A stretch of 64,000 nucleotides of DNA from Calothrix sp. NIES-2100 (GTDB taxonomy: Bacteria; Cyanobacteriota; Cyanobacteriia; Cyanobacteriales; Nostocaceae): NCBI RefSeq assembly GCF_002368195.1, contig NZ_AP018178.1, forward strand, positions 6,708,645 through 6,772,644. The letters are read 5' to 3'. Shown one piece after another: positions 52,325-61,710 of this stretch. How positions within the stretch are numbered: the first letter of the stretch is position 1; each line of letters starts with the position of its first letter. Under the pieces are notes generated by a model that worked only from the letters and a program-made list of their open reading frames with translations, was not told the DNA's origin and did not search any database. A program made the translations under genes and the position numbers.

Positions 52325-53237
52325 AATTTTTTCACCGATCAGCAATTGGCAATTTCTTCAACAGCATTGGCAGTGACCATTTAGACCGCTCTTGTTTCTT
52401 GAACCTGACATATCCAACTAAGGATCAATGATTTTAGCTGGTGGATAGCAGCAGGTAGCAGATGCTAATACTTATTGAATCTACGATCTACTTATCCAAA
52501 GAACTCACTCCTCATTCCTTGCTCCTCAGTCAACCCTACAGCCTCATCATAGCTTCTATTGCTTTCTAACTTTCCATAGTAAGTAAGCGGACACAATCAA
52601 ACCGAATTATGTAAAGAAAGATGAACTATATAAAAACCCTCTTCTGTTCTGCTATTGGCTTCCTGCCTCCTGCCTGATGTTTAAGATCAATATTCACGAC
52701 GACTTACTTACCAGCACCCCTAACTTTAACTTTGTCACCAAAGCCTAATACCCGGATCACCCTACCTTTTACTTTTGTTGAATTATTGCATCAGAAAATA
52801 GGCCGATAATCTTGGTATTTATTTAGTTTATAATTTACTAGATAGCATTTAACTTTAATTAAGAATTAAGATAGCTAAATTTGTCAGTTGTCAATGGTAA
52901 ATGGTGATTGGTATTCCTTGTCTCCTCTCCTCCTTTGCGCCCTCATCCCCCTTCCCTTGTCCCTTGTTCATACATTGAGATGAAAATTTTTCATTGGCAT
53001 TACCTTTCTATCATCGATTTTTGATTAATAAAACTTATAATTATTTTTCAGTTCAGCTGTACCTGAGCCAATTAAACAAGGTGATGAAATATACTAACAT
53101 TTGATGATTTTACGTTATGGGCAATGCCGACCAAATAAAGCTGCTTGAGAATTTTACAAGATATCAATAGGGGCAATATGTAACATGCCCCTAAGAAGCT
53201 AAGAGATATAAAAACTTACAGGTAACTCTTAACTTGA
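52325..53237. other. Non-coding stretch
   Basis: About 910 nt. It has a short heptamer-like part near 52888-52975 (TTGTCAATGG and CTTGTCCC units) and a hairpin AGGGGCA/TGCCCCT at 53169-53192 just past the ndhM stop. No coding frame or known element was recognised. Confidence 0.5.
53169..53192 (-). terminator. Possible terminator hairpin after ndhM
   Basis: A 7-bp stem with a 10-nt loop 45 nt past the ndhM stop. There is no T-run on the minus strand, so this is a weak call. Confidence 0.3.
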
Positions 53238-53594
53238 CTATTTGCCATCAACTGCAACTTGGGGGAGTCCCATACTGTAGTTGTTAACCCGGCTTTGGAG
53301 ATTGTAGCTAATTTCGCCTTTTTGCAAGAGCGATCGCAAATAATGCTCCAAGTCAGAACCAACGCGACGTAAGTTATAGTCGGTTAAATCTGCGCCACTA
53401 GATGCTTCTACCAGTTCATCAAACCTGTGATAAACCTTTTGTAGGGCATCTTCATTCCAATTGAATTCATTATCTGGGTCAACATCTAACGTTAAGACCT
53501 GATTACTGGGAACCAGTTCGCCATCTCGGTCAATTTCCGCCGCAAAAATGCGAATATGTCTGGTTGTAGACTTGAGCAGCATCGGGTTGTCCAT
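53238..53594 (-). CDS. ndhM: NAD(P)H-quinone oxidoreductase subunit M
   Basis: 118 residues. The cyanobacterial/plastid NdhM family is clear from MLLKSTTRHIRIFAAEI, LTLDVDPDNEFNWNEDALQK and LTDYNLRRVGSDLEHYLRSL, then GEISYNLQSRVNNYSMGLP. NdhM is a peripheral subunit of the thylakoid NDH-1 complex, which carries cyclic electron flow and respiration and helps CO2 uptake. It is encoded alone, far from other ndh genes, which is normal in cyanobacteria. The family start could be Met1 or Met5. Confidence 0.96.
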   Translation of the reverse strand: MDNPMLLKSTTRHIRIFAAEIDRDGELVPSNQVLTLDVDPDNEFNWNEDALQKVYHRFDELVEASSGADLTDYNLRRVGSDLEHYLRSLLQKGEISYNLQSRVNNYSMGLPQVAVDGK

Positions 53595-53939
53595 AAAAGG
53601 GTGTAAGATTTGGGTTGACTACACTGAAATCATTGTAGACGTTATGCTTGAGCTTAAATGCCCGCAATGAAAAGGAATCACACATATTAAGCAGGAAGAT
53701 AGCAAAAAACGCGTGGGTTGATCGCAAGCTGCGCATCACTAAAGCAAGGGAGGTTTATCTAGAAACGGCAGATGCAATTTCCTTCGACGACAATGATCGG
53801 GTAGGTTGTTTTCATTTTTAGAGGAAGTACCCGTTTACTGTAGCGGTAAGTTAACCATATCCAACCAAAACTGTCAAGCTGTTTGTACTCGTCATCATTT
53901 ATCAAGCATCAGGGTAGTACGCCATCACAGGAATAATGA
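53595..53939. other. Upstream region of ndhM
   Basis: About 345 nt with the presumed ndhM promoter. No gene or repeat was recognised. Confidence 0.45.
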
Positions 53940-54280
53940 TGGGTAAATTAGTTCGTAGTGAGTTAGTGCAGTGAGGCGGTAACGGTTACACAGGGGTCTT
54001 ACGCCACTTTTTACAACTCTTGGAACTTCCGCAACGGAGTGGCTCCTCAAGTGGAGTAACTGCCGTTCCCCTGACTGCGTTGGGCGCAGCCTTGAGAACA
54101 GGGTAGCAAAACCTGAAGGTTAGGGGTTCAAGGGAAACTACCCGTAAGGGTATTGGGAGTTCGCCCCCATGCCGCTAATCCCCTTCAGGAACCTCAAGTG
54201 TCCCATGAGAGACTAACGTTAGCGTTAGCGTCACTCGTTCGCGCTCAAGCGTTCCCATTCCTAAGGGAGATGGTGAGCGC
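53940..54280 (+). ncRNA. Hairpin-rich segment, possible HEARO-like or other structured RNA
   Basis: Several hairpins lie in a row: CTGCG/CGCAG (54075-54089), AACCTGAAGGTT (54110-54121), TACCC-GTAA-GGGTA with a GNRA-type loop (54139-54152), and the segment GGGAGTTCGCCCCCATGCC (54155-54173). The last part and its spacing remind me of HEARO/omega RNAs of IscB elements, but no iscB gene is nearby and the match is from memory. The strand is inferred only from that resemblance. Confidence 0.35.
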
Positions 54281-54510
54281 TTTCTTAGGTTAGGGTCAGG
54301 ATTGTAGTCCTTTGTTGTGAAGCGCGCTTTGTACTGGCTACAAATCCCTCAAAATTAATGAAACAGAACAGTATTAGTTCATGTCATTAGTTTTGATGGG
54401 TGAATAAGTTCGTAGTCAGGACTGTAGTCCTTTGTTGTGAAGCGCGCTTTGTGCTGACTACTCATTCATCAAAATTAATGACAGACCAGTATTAGGGTAT
54501 GAATGCAAAC
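54271..54510. repeat. Tandem 120-nt repeat with multi-arm palindrome
   Basis: Two copies exactly 120 nt apart share GTAGTCCTTTGTTGTGAAGC and the following GCGCTTTGT, and both end CTCAAAATTAATGA or CATCAAAATTAATGA. In the second copy the arms pair in order: GTCATTAGTTTTGATG with CATCAAAATTAATGAC (54383-54482), GTAGTCAG with CTGACTAC, inner hairpins GGACTGTAGTCC and AAGCGCGCTT. The first copy has lost its left outer arm. Confidence 0.8.
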
Positions 54511-54603
54511 AGCCAGAAGGGATATTGCTAATTTCAACAAATCAAGCCCAGGAATCGCGCTACTTGACTTTGAAGTCTCTTAGGAATGAGCGCGACAGGA
54601 TTA

Positions 54604-54662
54604 GGGGTATGGAGACTAGAAGCAACGGAGAGTGTCTCCCTTACCGCTTCTTCCCCATACTC
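54604..54662. repeat. Nested hairpin element
   Basis: TATGG/CCATA outside, AGAAGC/GCTTCT in the middle and GGAGA/TCTCC inside, on one axis with small bulges. It is probably a dispersed repeat or part of a structured RNA. Confidence 0.65.
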
Positions 54663-55264
54663 AACAACAGTCCCTTCCAGTCAAGAGAGCCTTTCAATCT
54701 CGCTATTTTGTAATAGGCCGTAATCAGCATGTTTCAATGTTTATAATTCTGATTCAGAACAGAAATAAACCTTTAATGACTTTGCTGCTAATGGTCTTTT
54801 AAATTGCCGGGTGAATTAAATGTACATCTAGTAAATTTACGTAGCTATGGTACAACTACCTCTGGCTTTCATTAAAAAGAAAAATTTTCGTGTTAATACG
54901 TAAGTAAAAACACTAGATTTTCAGTAAAATCCCAAACTGTTGTTGACGTTGAGATAAAGTTGATGTAAAAACCTTTAAAAAGCTCGAACAACTTCTTACA
55001 GAAACTTTATTGTATAGAATCTTAAAAACTGAATAATAGTTATGGCTTGCCTGTACCACCTCTGGTACAGGAAGATTACACCTTAAGCCAGTGCAAAGTC
55101 TGAATTGAAAAAAACCCACAGGAGAGTGAAATGGAATACAAATGTGATGAATGAAGAATAATTCTTAATTCAAACATTTTGGATTCAAAAGAAAATATAA
55201 AGGATTTTTGCTGGAGATTAACTCCTAAACTTCATTACCACTAAGTAAAGGAATCGTCAAATCT
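54663..55264. other. Non-coding stretch upstream of the small regulator gene
   Basis: About 600 AT-rich nt with no convincing gene. It should contain the promoter and a long leader of the gene at 55265. No exact GTAN8TAC site was found on inspection. Confidence 0.45.
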
Positions 55265-55546
55265 ATGAACTCCAAAGCCTTACCACGTCAGATAAATAAT
55301 ATCGAAGTAGGTGTTTATGAGTGCGAAATCCATCTCAAATTCCGGTTAATTGAGGAAAAAAGTCTATTGAGCGATCGCGAGCAACTGTTGCAGGTGCTAT
55401 TAGATGCTTTGACAGAAGGGTCTGATGACTTTTTGGAGACGCTGCAAGCCTCGGTCAAAGCTCAGGAAATTTCTGAGTTCAAGGCTTCACCGCAAATGCG
55501 TCGCCAGTTAATGCGCTTACGTAATTTCGCCGACAATAGTCAATAA
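55265..55546 (+). CDS. Small conserved protein resembling a heterocyst-differentiation regulator (Npun_R1517/Asr1734-like)
   Basis: 93 residues, charged and mainly helical: VGVYECEIHLKFRLIEEKSL, REQLLQVLLDALTEGSDDFL, then KASPQMRRQLMRLRNFADN. The sequence closely resembles, from memory, a small family restricted to filamentous cyanobacteria and annotated as a heterocyst-differentiation transcriptional regulator. No classical helix-turn-helix is evident, so direct DNA binding is not shown. ATG 55265 is preceded by AAAGGA. The gene stands alone, with about 1.7 kb of non-coding DNA upstream and 600 nt downstream. Confidence 0.75.
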   Translation: MNSKALPRQINNIEVGVYECEIHLKFRLIEEKSLLSDREQLLQVLLDALTEGSDDFLETLQASVKAQEISEFKASPQMRRQLMRLRNFADNSQ

Positions 55547-56166
55547 TTATCTGTATGAATTTAAGTAGTCGCAAGTTGTGAATTGAGCATTAAATGGTAA
55601 ATTTTTGATAAGTTTGTCATTGGCTCTAAAATTTATTGAGTTGGCTTTTGTAATCTAAATCCAAGGCTGGGAGCCGATTCTACTCTCCAAAAAGCCGAAG
55701 AAAGCCTCACAGTAGCCCTCACCCTTTGCACTACGGAAATACTTGGGTGCCTACTAATGCATTTATGCCTTCCTCATTAGGGCGGGTTAGAGTTTTTCAA
55801 AAAATTTATTTCTGAGGAATTAGGTTGAATCAGGGTGTTACTTCAAATTTGCGAAGTACTTGCAAGCGATCATCTGTCTTCTATACTCTAAAAGTTTCCC
55901 GTATTGCTAAATTTATGACTCGTGTCTAGAGCGATCGCTTGCGATCGCAATAATTTCATGTAGTATTTTGCGAGCTTGAAGTTACATTCCGCCCTTACTA
56001 TCAGTTGTCAGTGGGCATTGGGCAAACAGGGCATTGGGCAAACAGGGCAATAGTCATTTATTATTTCTCCTTGTCCCGTTGTCTCCCTTGTCTTCCTCAT
56101 GTCGCCTATCCCCTTCATCCCTAGACCTGGTTCCCCTAGCCCCTAGCTAGACATATTTCATGGCAG
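55547..56166. other. Intergenic region with GGGCAAACA and GGGCATT repeats
   Basis: 620 nt. From about 56012 to 56150 it holds GGGCATTGGGCAAACAG units and TTGTCTCCC/CCCCTAGCCC tracts. No gene was seen in the rest. Confidence 0.6.
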
Positions 56167-56862
56167 CTATTTAGCAAGACCATGTTCTAAGGCAAACCGG
56201 ACTAACTCTGTACGGCTATTTGTACCAGTTTTACTAAACAAACGACTAACGTATTTTTCGACATTCCGGACGCTAGTCTCTAAGCGACGGGCAATTTCTT
56301 TATTCATTAATCCTTCAGCCACCAAATTTAAAACACTTTGTTCTCTTGGGGTTAAATCAATTTTAAAAGGTGCTGGTGATTGAGAGATGGCGTTTCTTTG
56401 AGTTAACAACGCCTTAATTTGGGCAATCTGATGAGCTAATTCAGCAATATCAGGTGTTTCCGACTCTTCACCTGTAGCTTGAGGTTTAGCCATGCGTCGG
56501 GCTAGTAAGTTTTCGACGATGGCAATTAACTCATCTGGATCGAAAGGTTTGGGTAAGTAAGCATCAACACCAGCTTGATAACCTTGGATGCGATCGCCTG
56601 TCATCCCCTTAGCAGTTAAAAATACTACAGGCAGTGCTTGGAAACGGGGGTCTTCTCGTAGCTGTTTCAGGAACTGATAGCCATCTACCTGAGGCATCAT
56701 GATGTCCGAAATCACTAAGTCAGGTGTATTCTGCTGCATCAAATCCCAGCCTTCACGGGCGTTACTGGCGACTTGAACGCTGAAACCGCTTTCTTGCAAA
56801 TAATCTTTTACGGCTTCCCGCAATCCTGGTTCATCATCTACCAATAACAGTTGTGCTGACAT
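56167..56862 (-). CDS. Response regulator with NarL/LuxR-type DNA-binding domain
   Basis: 231 residues. The receiver (1-120) has the acidic pair VDDE, phospho-acceptor D53 in LVISDIMMPQ, the Thr in FLTAKG and Lys in YLPKPF. A helical linker follows, then a LuxR-type helix-turn-helix (about 165-230) with LTPREQSVLNLVAEGLMNKE and RRLETSVRNVEKYVSRLFSK. A soluble transcription factor controlled by phosphorylation; its partner kinase is not adjacent. Targets are unknown. A GT2 gene lies about 190 nt upstream on the same strand, across a heptamer array. Confidence 0.93.
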   Translation of the reverse strand: MSAQLLLVDDEPGLREAVKDYLQESGFSVQVASNAREGWDLMQQNTPDLVISDIMMPQVDGYQFLKQLREDPRFQALPVVFLTAKGMTGDRIQGYQAGVDAYLPKPFDPDELIAIVENLLARRMAKPQATGEESETPDIAELAHQIAQIKALLTQRNAISQSPAPFKIDLTPREQSVLNLVAEGLMNKEIARRLETSVRNVEKYVSRLFSKTGTNSRTELVRFALEHGLAK

Positions 56863-57017
56863 TGAAAATTTCCTTGAGTCTACTTTTTTCCAATTTAGCG
56901 AAACTTGGTAGGCATTGGATAGCAGCAGAGTAAATCATCGCACAAGGGGGATGAGCGAGTGTGGGGGGTGTGGGGAGTTTTCTTCCCCATGCCCAATACT
57001 TCGACTTGCAAGAGTAC

Positions 57018-57053
57018 AAGTGCCCAATGCCCCATGCCCCATGCCCCATGACC
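57018..57053. repeat. Heptamer tandem repeat (GCCCCAT)
   Basis: Four GCCCAAT/GCCCCAT units between the response regulator and glycosyltransferase genes. Confidence 0.85.
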
Positions 57054-57055
57054 TC

Positions 57056-58021
57056 TTATAACCAATCAATGATTTGGGCTTTTTCTGGTAGTTTGGCTTC
57101 AGTTTGACCTAAGGACCGGGCTTTGGCTGTAAATAAGCCAATAGGGGTGCTTAAAAAGTCTACTAAGGAAGCCTTGAGAGCGATCGCTTTCAAAGTATTT
57201 TCGGGTATTTCTTTGACTAACCAGCGTCCTAAGCGATAGCAGTACTCTTTCGATGTTAGCGCTGGCATTAACTCTACACCGTACAGTTCGTGCAGGTAGC
57301 GATTGGAACGCCCATAACGTCGCCATTGACTTTGAAGTTCATCAAGTGTGCTGCGGTGGCGATGTTGAACTATTGCATCTGGAACAAATTTTAACTGCCC
57401 AATCTTAGCCATGAGAATTCGCCAACAAATATCTGCATCCCCACCTGTAGTCAGATAGGGACGAAATAAACCAACTTTTTCCAAGGCTAGGCGGCGAATG
57501 GCTAAATTAGCAGTTTGACCATAGGGATAGAAGGGATGGGAAAGAGTATGCTTTTGGGATAGAGTTGCTTGCTGGTCTGCGTGTTTTTCTAAAATATTTT
57601 TACTTGCTAGTCCTGTAATTTCACCTACAGTAATGACCACGTCAAGTTGATTAAAAGGTTGAATTAATGATTCGAGCCACTGTGGTTGGGGACGACAATC
57701 AGCATCAGTAAAGGCGATGATTTCACTCTTAGCGGCTCTAATGCCGGTGTTACGGGCTGCATAGGAGCTTTGAATTTGATTTTCACTTAGTGGATGAATA
57801 GCTTGGCAAAGTTGAGCAGATTGTTTGAGGAAACTCAGAGTGTGATCGCTACTGTTATTATCTACCAGCAAATACTCTACCCGGTCTTGAGGGTAAGTTT
57901 GAGACAACAAACACGAGATTAAATCTGGTAAATCTGCCTCACCATTATAAACAGGTACAACCACCGACACCTGAGGCAAAAAGCTTTGGGCGGTGGTTGT
58001 ATCAACTGGTGAATGATTCAT
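57056..58021 (-). CDS. Glycosyltransferase family 2
   Basis: 321 residues. QVSVVVPVYNGEADLPDLIS, EYLLVDNNSSDHT, SYAARNTGIRAAKSEIIAFT and the metal motif FTDADCRPQPQW are typical of GT2. GGDADICWRI and QHRHRSTLDELQSQWRRYGR follow in the acceptor part. No membrane span is evident; the C-terminus is amphipathic. It stands apart from the main polysaccharide locus and may act in cell-wall, glycolipid or hormogonium polysaccharide synthesis. The sugar is unknown. It may share a transcript with the protease gene 60 nt upstream. Confidence 0.9.
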   Translation of the reverse strand: MNHSPVDTTTAQSFLPQVSVVVPVYNGEADLPDLISCLLSQTYPQDRVEYLLVDNNSSDHTLSFLKQSAQLCQAIHPLSENQIQSSYAARNTGIRAAKSEIIAFTDADCRPQPQWLESLIQPFNQLDVVITVGEITGLASKNILEKHADQQATLSQKHTLSHPFYPYGQTANLAIRRLALEKVGLFRPYLTTGGDADICWRILMAKIGQLKFVPDAIVQHRHRSTLDELQSQWRRYGRSNRYLHELYGVELMPALTSKEYCYRLGRWLVKEIPENTLKAIALKASLVDFLSTPIGLFTAKARSLGQTEAKLPEKAQIIDWL

Positions 58022-58080
58022 AAATTAAAATTTTGGATATGGGATTACTAACTAGTATTCCCAATCAAAAATTTTAAAAT

Positions 58081-59418
58081 CTAAAATTTCAAGTCTCTAG
58101 CACGGACACTCATAGCTCCAGTTTGTTGACTGGCTGGGGGTTGAGCGAAGTTAGTATTAGATAATGCTGTAATTGCCCGCGCATACTGCGGATCGTTTTC
58201 AGTACCGATTAAATTTGGATTAGTTGCTAGCTGACGTTCTTGTGCTTCTGTCAAATCTAATTTGATATCTGGGGTAATTCCTTTATGGTTAATATCCGTT
58301 CCTTTAGGCGTGTAGTAGTGGGCGATGGTGACTGCTAAACCGGAACCATCAGACAGTTCATGAACTGACTGCACTAAAGCTTTACCAAAGGTTTGACTAC
58401 CAACAACTACAGCCCGCTTATTATCTTTGAGTGCGCCTGTGAGAATTTCGCTAGCACTAGCTGAATTACCATCAACCAATACTGCTAAGGGAAGATTAGT
58501 CAAAGCTGTGCGATTAGCTTTGGTATCCTCAGTTCCTCCCACACGGTCTACTGTACGGACAATTCCACCGTTATCGTACCACATGCGAGCAATTTCAATG
58601 CTCGCTTGCAATAAACCACCAGGATTTCCCCGCAAATCCAAAACATAAGCATTAACTTGCTGAGAATTCAAATCGCGGATGGCTCGGCGCATTTGCTCTG
58701 CAGCGTGGGAACTAAACTCTCGTAACCGGATATAGCCAACGCGGCGGTTACCTTCTTGCTTGAGGGTATAACGTACTGTTGGTACTTCAATAGTAGCTCT
58801 GGTTAGCTTCAAATCAAAAGCACTCTGCCCTGTCCTTCCCAAGCGCAAAGTCAAGATTGTCCCAGCTTTACCGCGAATTAGCTTGGAAGCATCATCCACT
58901 TTCATTTGCTGGGTGGGTTTACCATTAATCGCTAAAATTTCATCACCTGCTTGAATTCCCGCTTTGAGAGCTGGGGAATTTTCGATCGCTTCTACAACAG
59001 TTAGCCGCTTGGTTTTCTCGTTCAATTCCATGCGAATGCCAATCCCAGAGACTTCTCCAGAGGTTTGGCTGGTTAGCGCTTCATACTGCTTGGGGTCCAT
59101 AAACCGAGTGTATGGGTCACCCAAGGTTTGTAAAGCCTCGCGAATTGCTACATAAGCTTCTTCCCGAGAAGCATAGTTTTTACTTAAAAGGCTCCCTCTT
59201 GTAGCTTGCCAATCTTGTTGATTAAATTTACCATCAACATATTCACGATTCACCAATTGCCATACTTGGTCTACTAATGCTTTCGGGCTATCTTGTAGGG
59301 CTGCACGAACGCAGCGAGTCCAAGCAGGACCAAATACAGATATAGTGGCTGTCGTGGCGATCGCTCCACCAATCAAGGCTACTTGGAGCGGTGAGTAACG
59401 TTTCGCAGATTGGTTCAT
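58081..59418 (-). CDS. Carboxyl-terminal processing protease (S41 family)
   Basis: 445 residues. An N-terminal signal or anchor (residues 12-40) is followed by the CTP helical part (VDQVWQLVNREYVDGKF), a PDZ domain (about 115-200, GIGIRMELNE, AGIQAGDEILAINGK) and the S41 core with the catalytic Ser in DGNSASASEIL and Lys in TFGKALVQ. YVLDLRGNPGGLL is also intact. It acts in the lumen or periplasm; relatives process the D1 protein (CtpA) or other C-termini (CtpB, CtpC), and I cannot tell which paralogue this is. ATG 59418 gives a proper signal. Confidence 0.93.
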   Translation of the reverse strand: MNQSAKRYSPLQVALIGGAIATTATISVFGPAWTRCVRAALQDSPKALVDQVWQLVNREYVDGKFNQQDWQATRGSLLSKNYASREEAYVAIREALQTLGDPYTRFMDPKQYEALTSQTSGEVSGIGIRMELNEKTKRLTVVEAIENSPALKAGIQAGDEILAINGKPTQQMKVDDASKLIRGKAGTILTLRLGRTGQSAFDLKLTRATIEVPTVRYTLKQEGNRRVGYIRLREFSSHAAEQMRRAIRDLNSQQVNAYVLDLRGNPGGLLQASIEIARMWYDNGGIVRTVDRVGGTEDTKANRTALTNLPLAVLVDGNSASASEILTGALKDNKRAVVVGSQTFGKALVQSVHELSDGSGLAVTIAHYYTPKGTDINHKGITPDIKLDLTEAQERQLATNPNLIGTENDPQYARAITALSNTNFAQPPASQQTGAMSVRARDLKF

Positions 59419-59729
59419 GTATATCAGCTGGAATAATTGTGTTGTTGACAGTTTAGCAATCAGGATTTCCAGAATTTTTTAAGTTTTTATACTTAAGTTA
59501 AGCTTTATTTTGCGAGCATTTCCAGCAGAAATGATCCTCAAAACACAGCTTTACTTTTTCAACATCATTTCTCTGTTTGCTAGCTTTCTCTGGGACGATC
59601 ATCTAGGAGATTATGACACTTTTATATGTGTCAACTTTACACCCTTGATTACTTTTATAAGATAGCACTTCGCTTGCTAAGTTGTTGGTATTTTAAACAC
59701 CGACTAAACAAGCTTTTCTTAATTGTGTA
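59419..59729. other. Divergent intergenic region, nothing recognised
   Basis: 311 AT-rich nt between the protease gene and the YdcF-type gene, likely with promoters for both. Confidence 0.5.
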
Positions 59730-60434
59730 ATGAAATGTAATAGTTCCATGAAGTTAACACATTCCCTGAGAAGAAAGTTTAGAGTTCTGTGGCACTTGAT
59801 ACAAAAAGTCGTCTGTGGGATCTGTGTCATTCTGGGGATATGGCTGATCTGTACTACTATAACCTTAGTTTCCGTATCTTCCCAACCAGTAGATGCCCTG
59901 TTTGTGCTTGGCGGTAGTATTTGCCGAGAAATACACGTAGCCGAAGAAGCAAAAAAATACCCTCATATGCCCATTTTAATCTCTCGTGGTTCTCCAGAAC
60001 CTTGTTTATGGCTGATATTTTCGAGAGACAATACTGGGTTACAAAAAATCTGGTTGGAAAACTGTGCCAATTCTACTTGGGAGAATTTTTACTATAGTAT
60101 TCCGATTCTGCGACGCTGGGGTGTACATAAGGTAAAATTAATTACTTCCCAAACTCACTTACCGAGAGCTAAATGGATGGGGCAAATTCTCTTGGGAGCT
60201 AATGGTATTTGGGTAGAGCCAGATATTGTTCTTGAACAAGGGATTCCGGGTAATCGTGAGTCTTGGGCAAAAACGGGATTGGATGTCACCCGTAGCTTTT
60301 TATGGGCGGGTTTAAGCCAATTCATTCAACCCCAATGTTCGCAGGTGAAAAGACTTGCAGAAGTGGATATGCAAGCTTGGCAGCGTCAAGGTTTTAAGTG
60401 TGAACATCAGGGGAATTTGGGGGCTAGGGACTAG
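59730..60434 (+). CDS. YdcF/DUF218-family membrane protein
   Basis: 234 residues with one N-terminal membrane helix (about 25-48). The DUF218 core shows DALFVLGGSICREIHVAEEA, ILISRGSPEP, the acidic CANSTWENFYYS segment and KVKLITSQTHLPRA. Relatives such as SanA and ElyC affect envelope integrity; their activity is unclear. The start could be ATG 59730 or 59748; neither has a clear ribosome site. The stop codon lies in a CTAGGG repeat, so the last residues (GNLGARD) may come from it. Confidence 0.83.
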   Translation: MKCNSSMKLTHSLRRKFRVLWHLIQKVVCGICVILGIWLICTTITLVSVSSQPVDALFVLGGSICREIHVAEEAKKYPHMPILISRGSPEPCLWLIFSRDNTGLQKIWLENCANSTWENFYYSIPILRRWGVHKVKLITSQTHLPRAKWMGQILLGANGIWVEPDIVLEQGIPGNRESWAKTGLDVTRSFLWAGLSQFIQPQCSQVKRLAEVDMQAWQRQGFKCEHQGNLGARD

Positions 60435-60560
60435 GGGCTAGGGGCTAGGGGATGAGGGGACAAGGAGGACAAGGGAGACAAGGGAGACAAATGACTGTTG
60501 ACGGTTGACGGTTGACTGTTGACTGTTCCCATTGACAACTGACAACTGACAACTGACAAC
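60424..60560. repeat. Multiple short tandem repeats (GGGGCTA, GGGAGACAA, GTTGACG, CAACTGA types)
   Basis: Four kinds of 7- to 9-base tandem units follow one another between the YdcF-type gene and argB, which converge. Confidence 0.9.
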
Positions 60561-60562
60561 TA

Positions 60563-61459
60563 TCAAGAAGACATAAACTGGGAACCGAGAATCATTGTGC
60601 CAATACCAACGTCGGTAAAAATTTCTAAAAGTAAAGCATGGGGAATGCGACCATCAATAATATGTGCGGCTTTAACTCCTTGAGCAAGCGATCGCACACA
60701 ACAATTTACTTTCGGAATCATCCCACCGCTGACTACGCCAGAGTTAATCAACTCGCGGGCTTCGGGAATATCTACTTTTGGTATCAAGGTTGACGGATCT
60801 TTATAATCTTTTAAAATACCTCTGGTATCTGTCAATAAAATTAATTTTTCTGCTCCTAGGGCTGCGGCTATTTCCCCTGCTACAGTATCGGCGTTAATGT
60901 TGTAGGCCTGTCCTGTCTCGTCTGCGGCGACACTAGACACAACAGGAATATAGCCATTACTAGCTAAAGTGTCCAAAATTTTGATATTCACATTGCTAAC
61001 TTCCCCGACAAAGCCAATACCTTCTTGACCTTGGGGACGGGCTGTGAGTAAGTTACCATCTTTACCACAGAGTCCAACTGCCAAGCCGCCAGCTTGGTTA
61101 ATCAATTCGACAATTTCTTTATTTACTCGACCAACTAAGACCATTTCCACCACATCCATTGTGGGGGCATCTGTAACTCGCAGACCATTTTTGAATTGGG
61201 CTTCAATTCCCAGTTTACCTAGCCAACTGTTAATTTCTGGCCCGCCACCGTGGACGAGAATTGGCCGCAAGCCGACGCAGGATAAAAAGACAATATCGCG
61301 GATAACTTTATCTTTGAGGGTGCTATCTTTCATAGCTGCGCCACCATATTTCACCACAACAGTGCGCCCGGCAAATTGTTGAATGTAAGGCAGCGCTTCA
61401 CTTAGCACTTGTACACGAGTGGCTTCGGTTTGCCTGATGTACTCAGTATCGTTGACCAT
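60563..61459 (-). CDS. argB: Acetylglutamate kinase
   Basis: 298 residues. The amino-acid kinase fold shows VVVKYGGAAMKD, PILVHGGGPEINSWL, GLRVTDAPTMDVVEMVLVGR, GKDGNLL and INADTVAGEIAAALGAEKLI. It phosphorylates N-acetylglutamate in arginine synthesis. The N-terminal helix (TRVQVLSEALPYIQQF) is the kind present in arginine-inhibited hexameric enzymes, which in cyanobacteria are bound by PII (GlnB). ATG preceded by a short AT-rich region; GAGGAGC-like bases sit nearby. The end abuts a tandem repeat array. Confidence 0.96.
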   Translation of the reverse strand: MVNDTEYIRQTEATRVQVLSEALPYIQQFAGRTVVVKYGGAAMKDSTLKDKVIRDIVFLSCVGLRPILVHGGGPEINSWLGKLGIEAQFKNGLRVTDAPTMDVVEMVLVGRVNKEIVELINQAGGLAVGLCGKDGNLLTARPQGQEGIGFVGEVSNVNIKILDTLASNGYIPVVSSVAADETGQAYNINADTVAGEIAAALGAEKLILLTDTRGILKDYKDPSTLIPKVDIPEARELINSGVVSGGMIPKVNCCVRSLAQGVKAAHIIDGRIPHALLLEIFTDVGIGTMILGSQFMSS

Positions 61460-61710
61460 TATGAGGAGCTTTCAGAGACTTAACACTTATCAAGTCAGTG
61501 TAGAAGACTTTGTGACTGGTAACAATCTCTAATGGGAAAATGGGCATGGGGCATGGGGCATGGGGTATTTCCTCACATTCCCAATCTATATTTTTGACTC
61601 CCAAATTGCAAATGAAAGCAGGCGAGCGCGGTAAGCTGTTATTTAATTACTGCGATTGATGTCATTAGCAAAGTATGTATTAATTCTGAATATAATGTAT
61701 TGATTAATAT
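61460..61710. repeat. Gap with GGGCATG heptamers
   Basis: 251 nt between divergent genes. GGGCATGGGGCATGGGGCAT lies at about 61540-61567; the rest should hold the promoters of argB and the binding-protein gene. Confidence 0.7.

Noticed and set aside
54100..54200. RNase P RNA, tmRNA or a tRNA in the structured gap
   Set aside because: None of the universally conserved segments of these RNAs is present.
54525..54713. 62-codon plus-strand frame
   Set aside because: Crosses the nested hairpin; no protein-like pattern.
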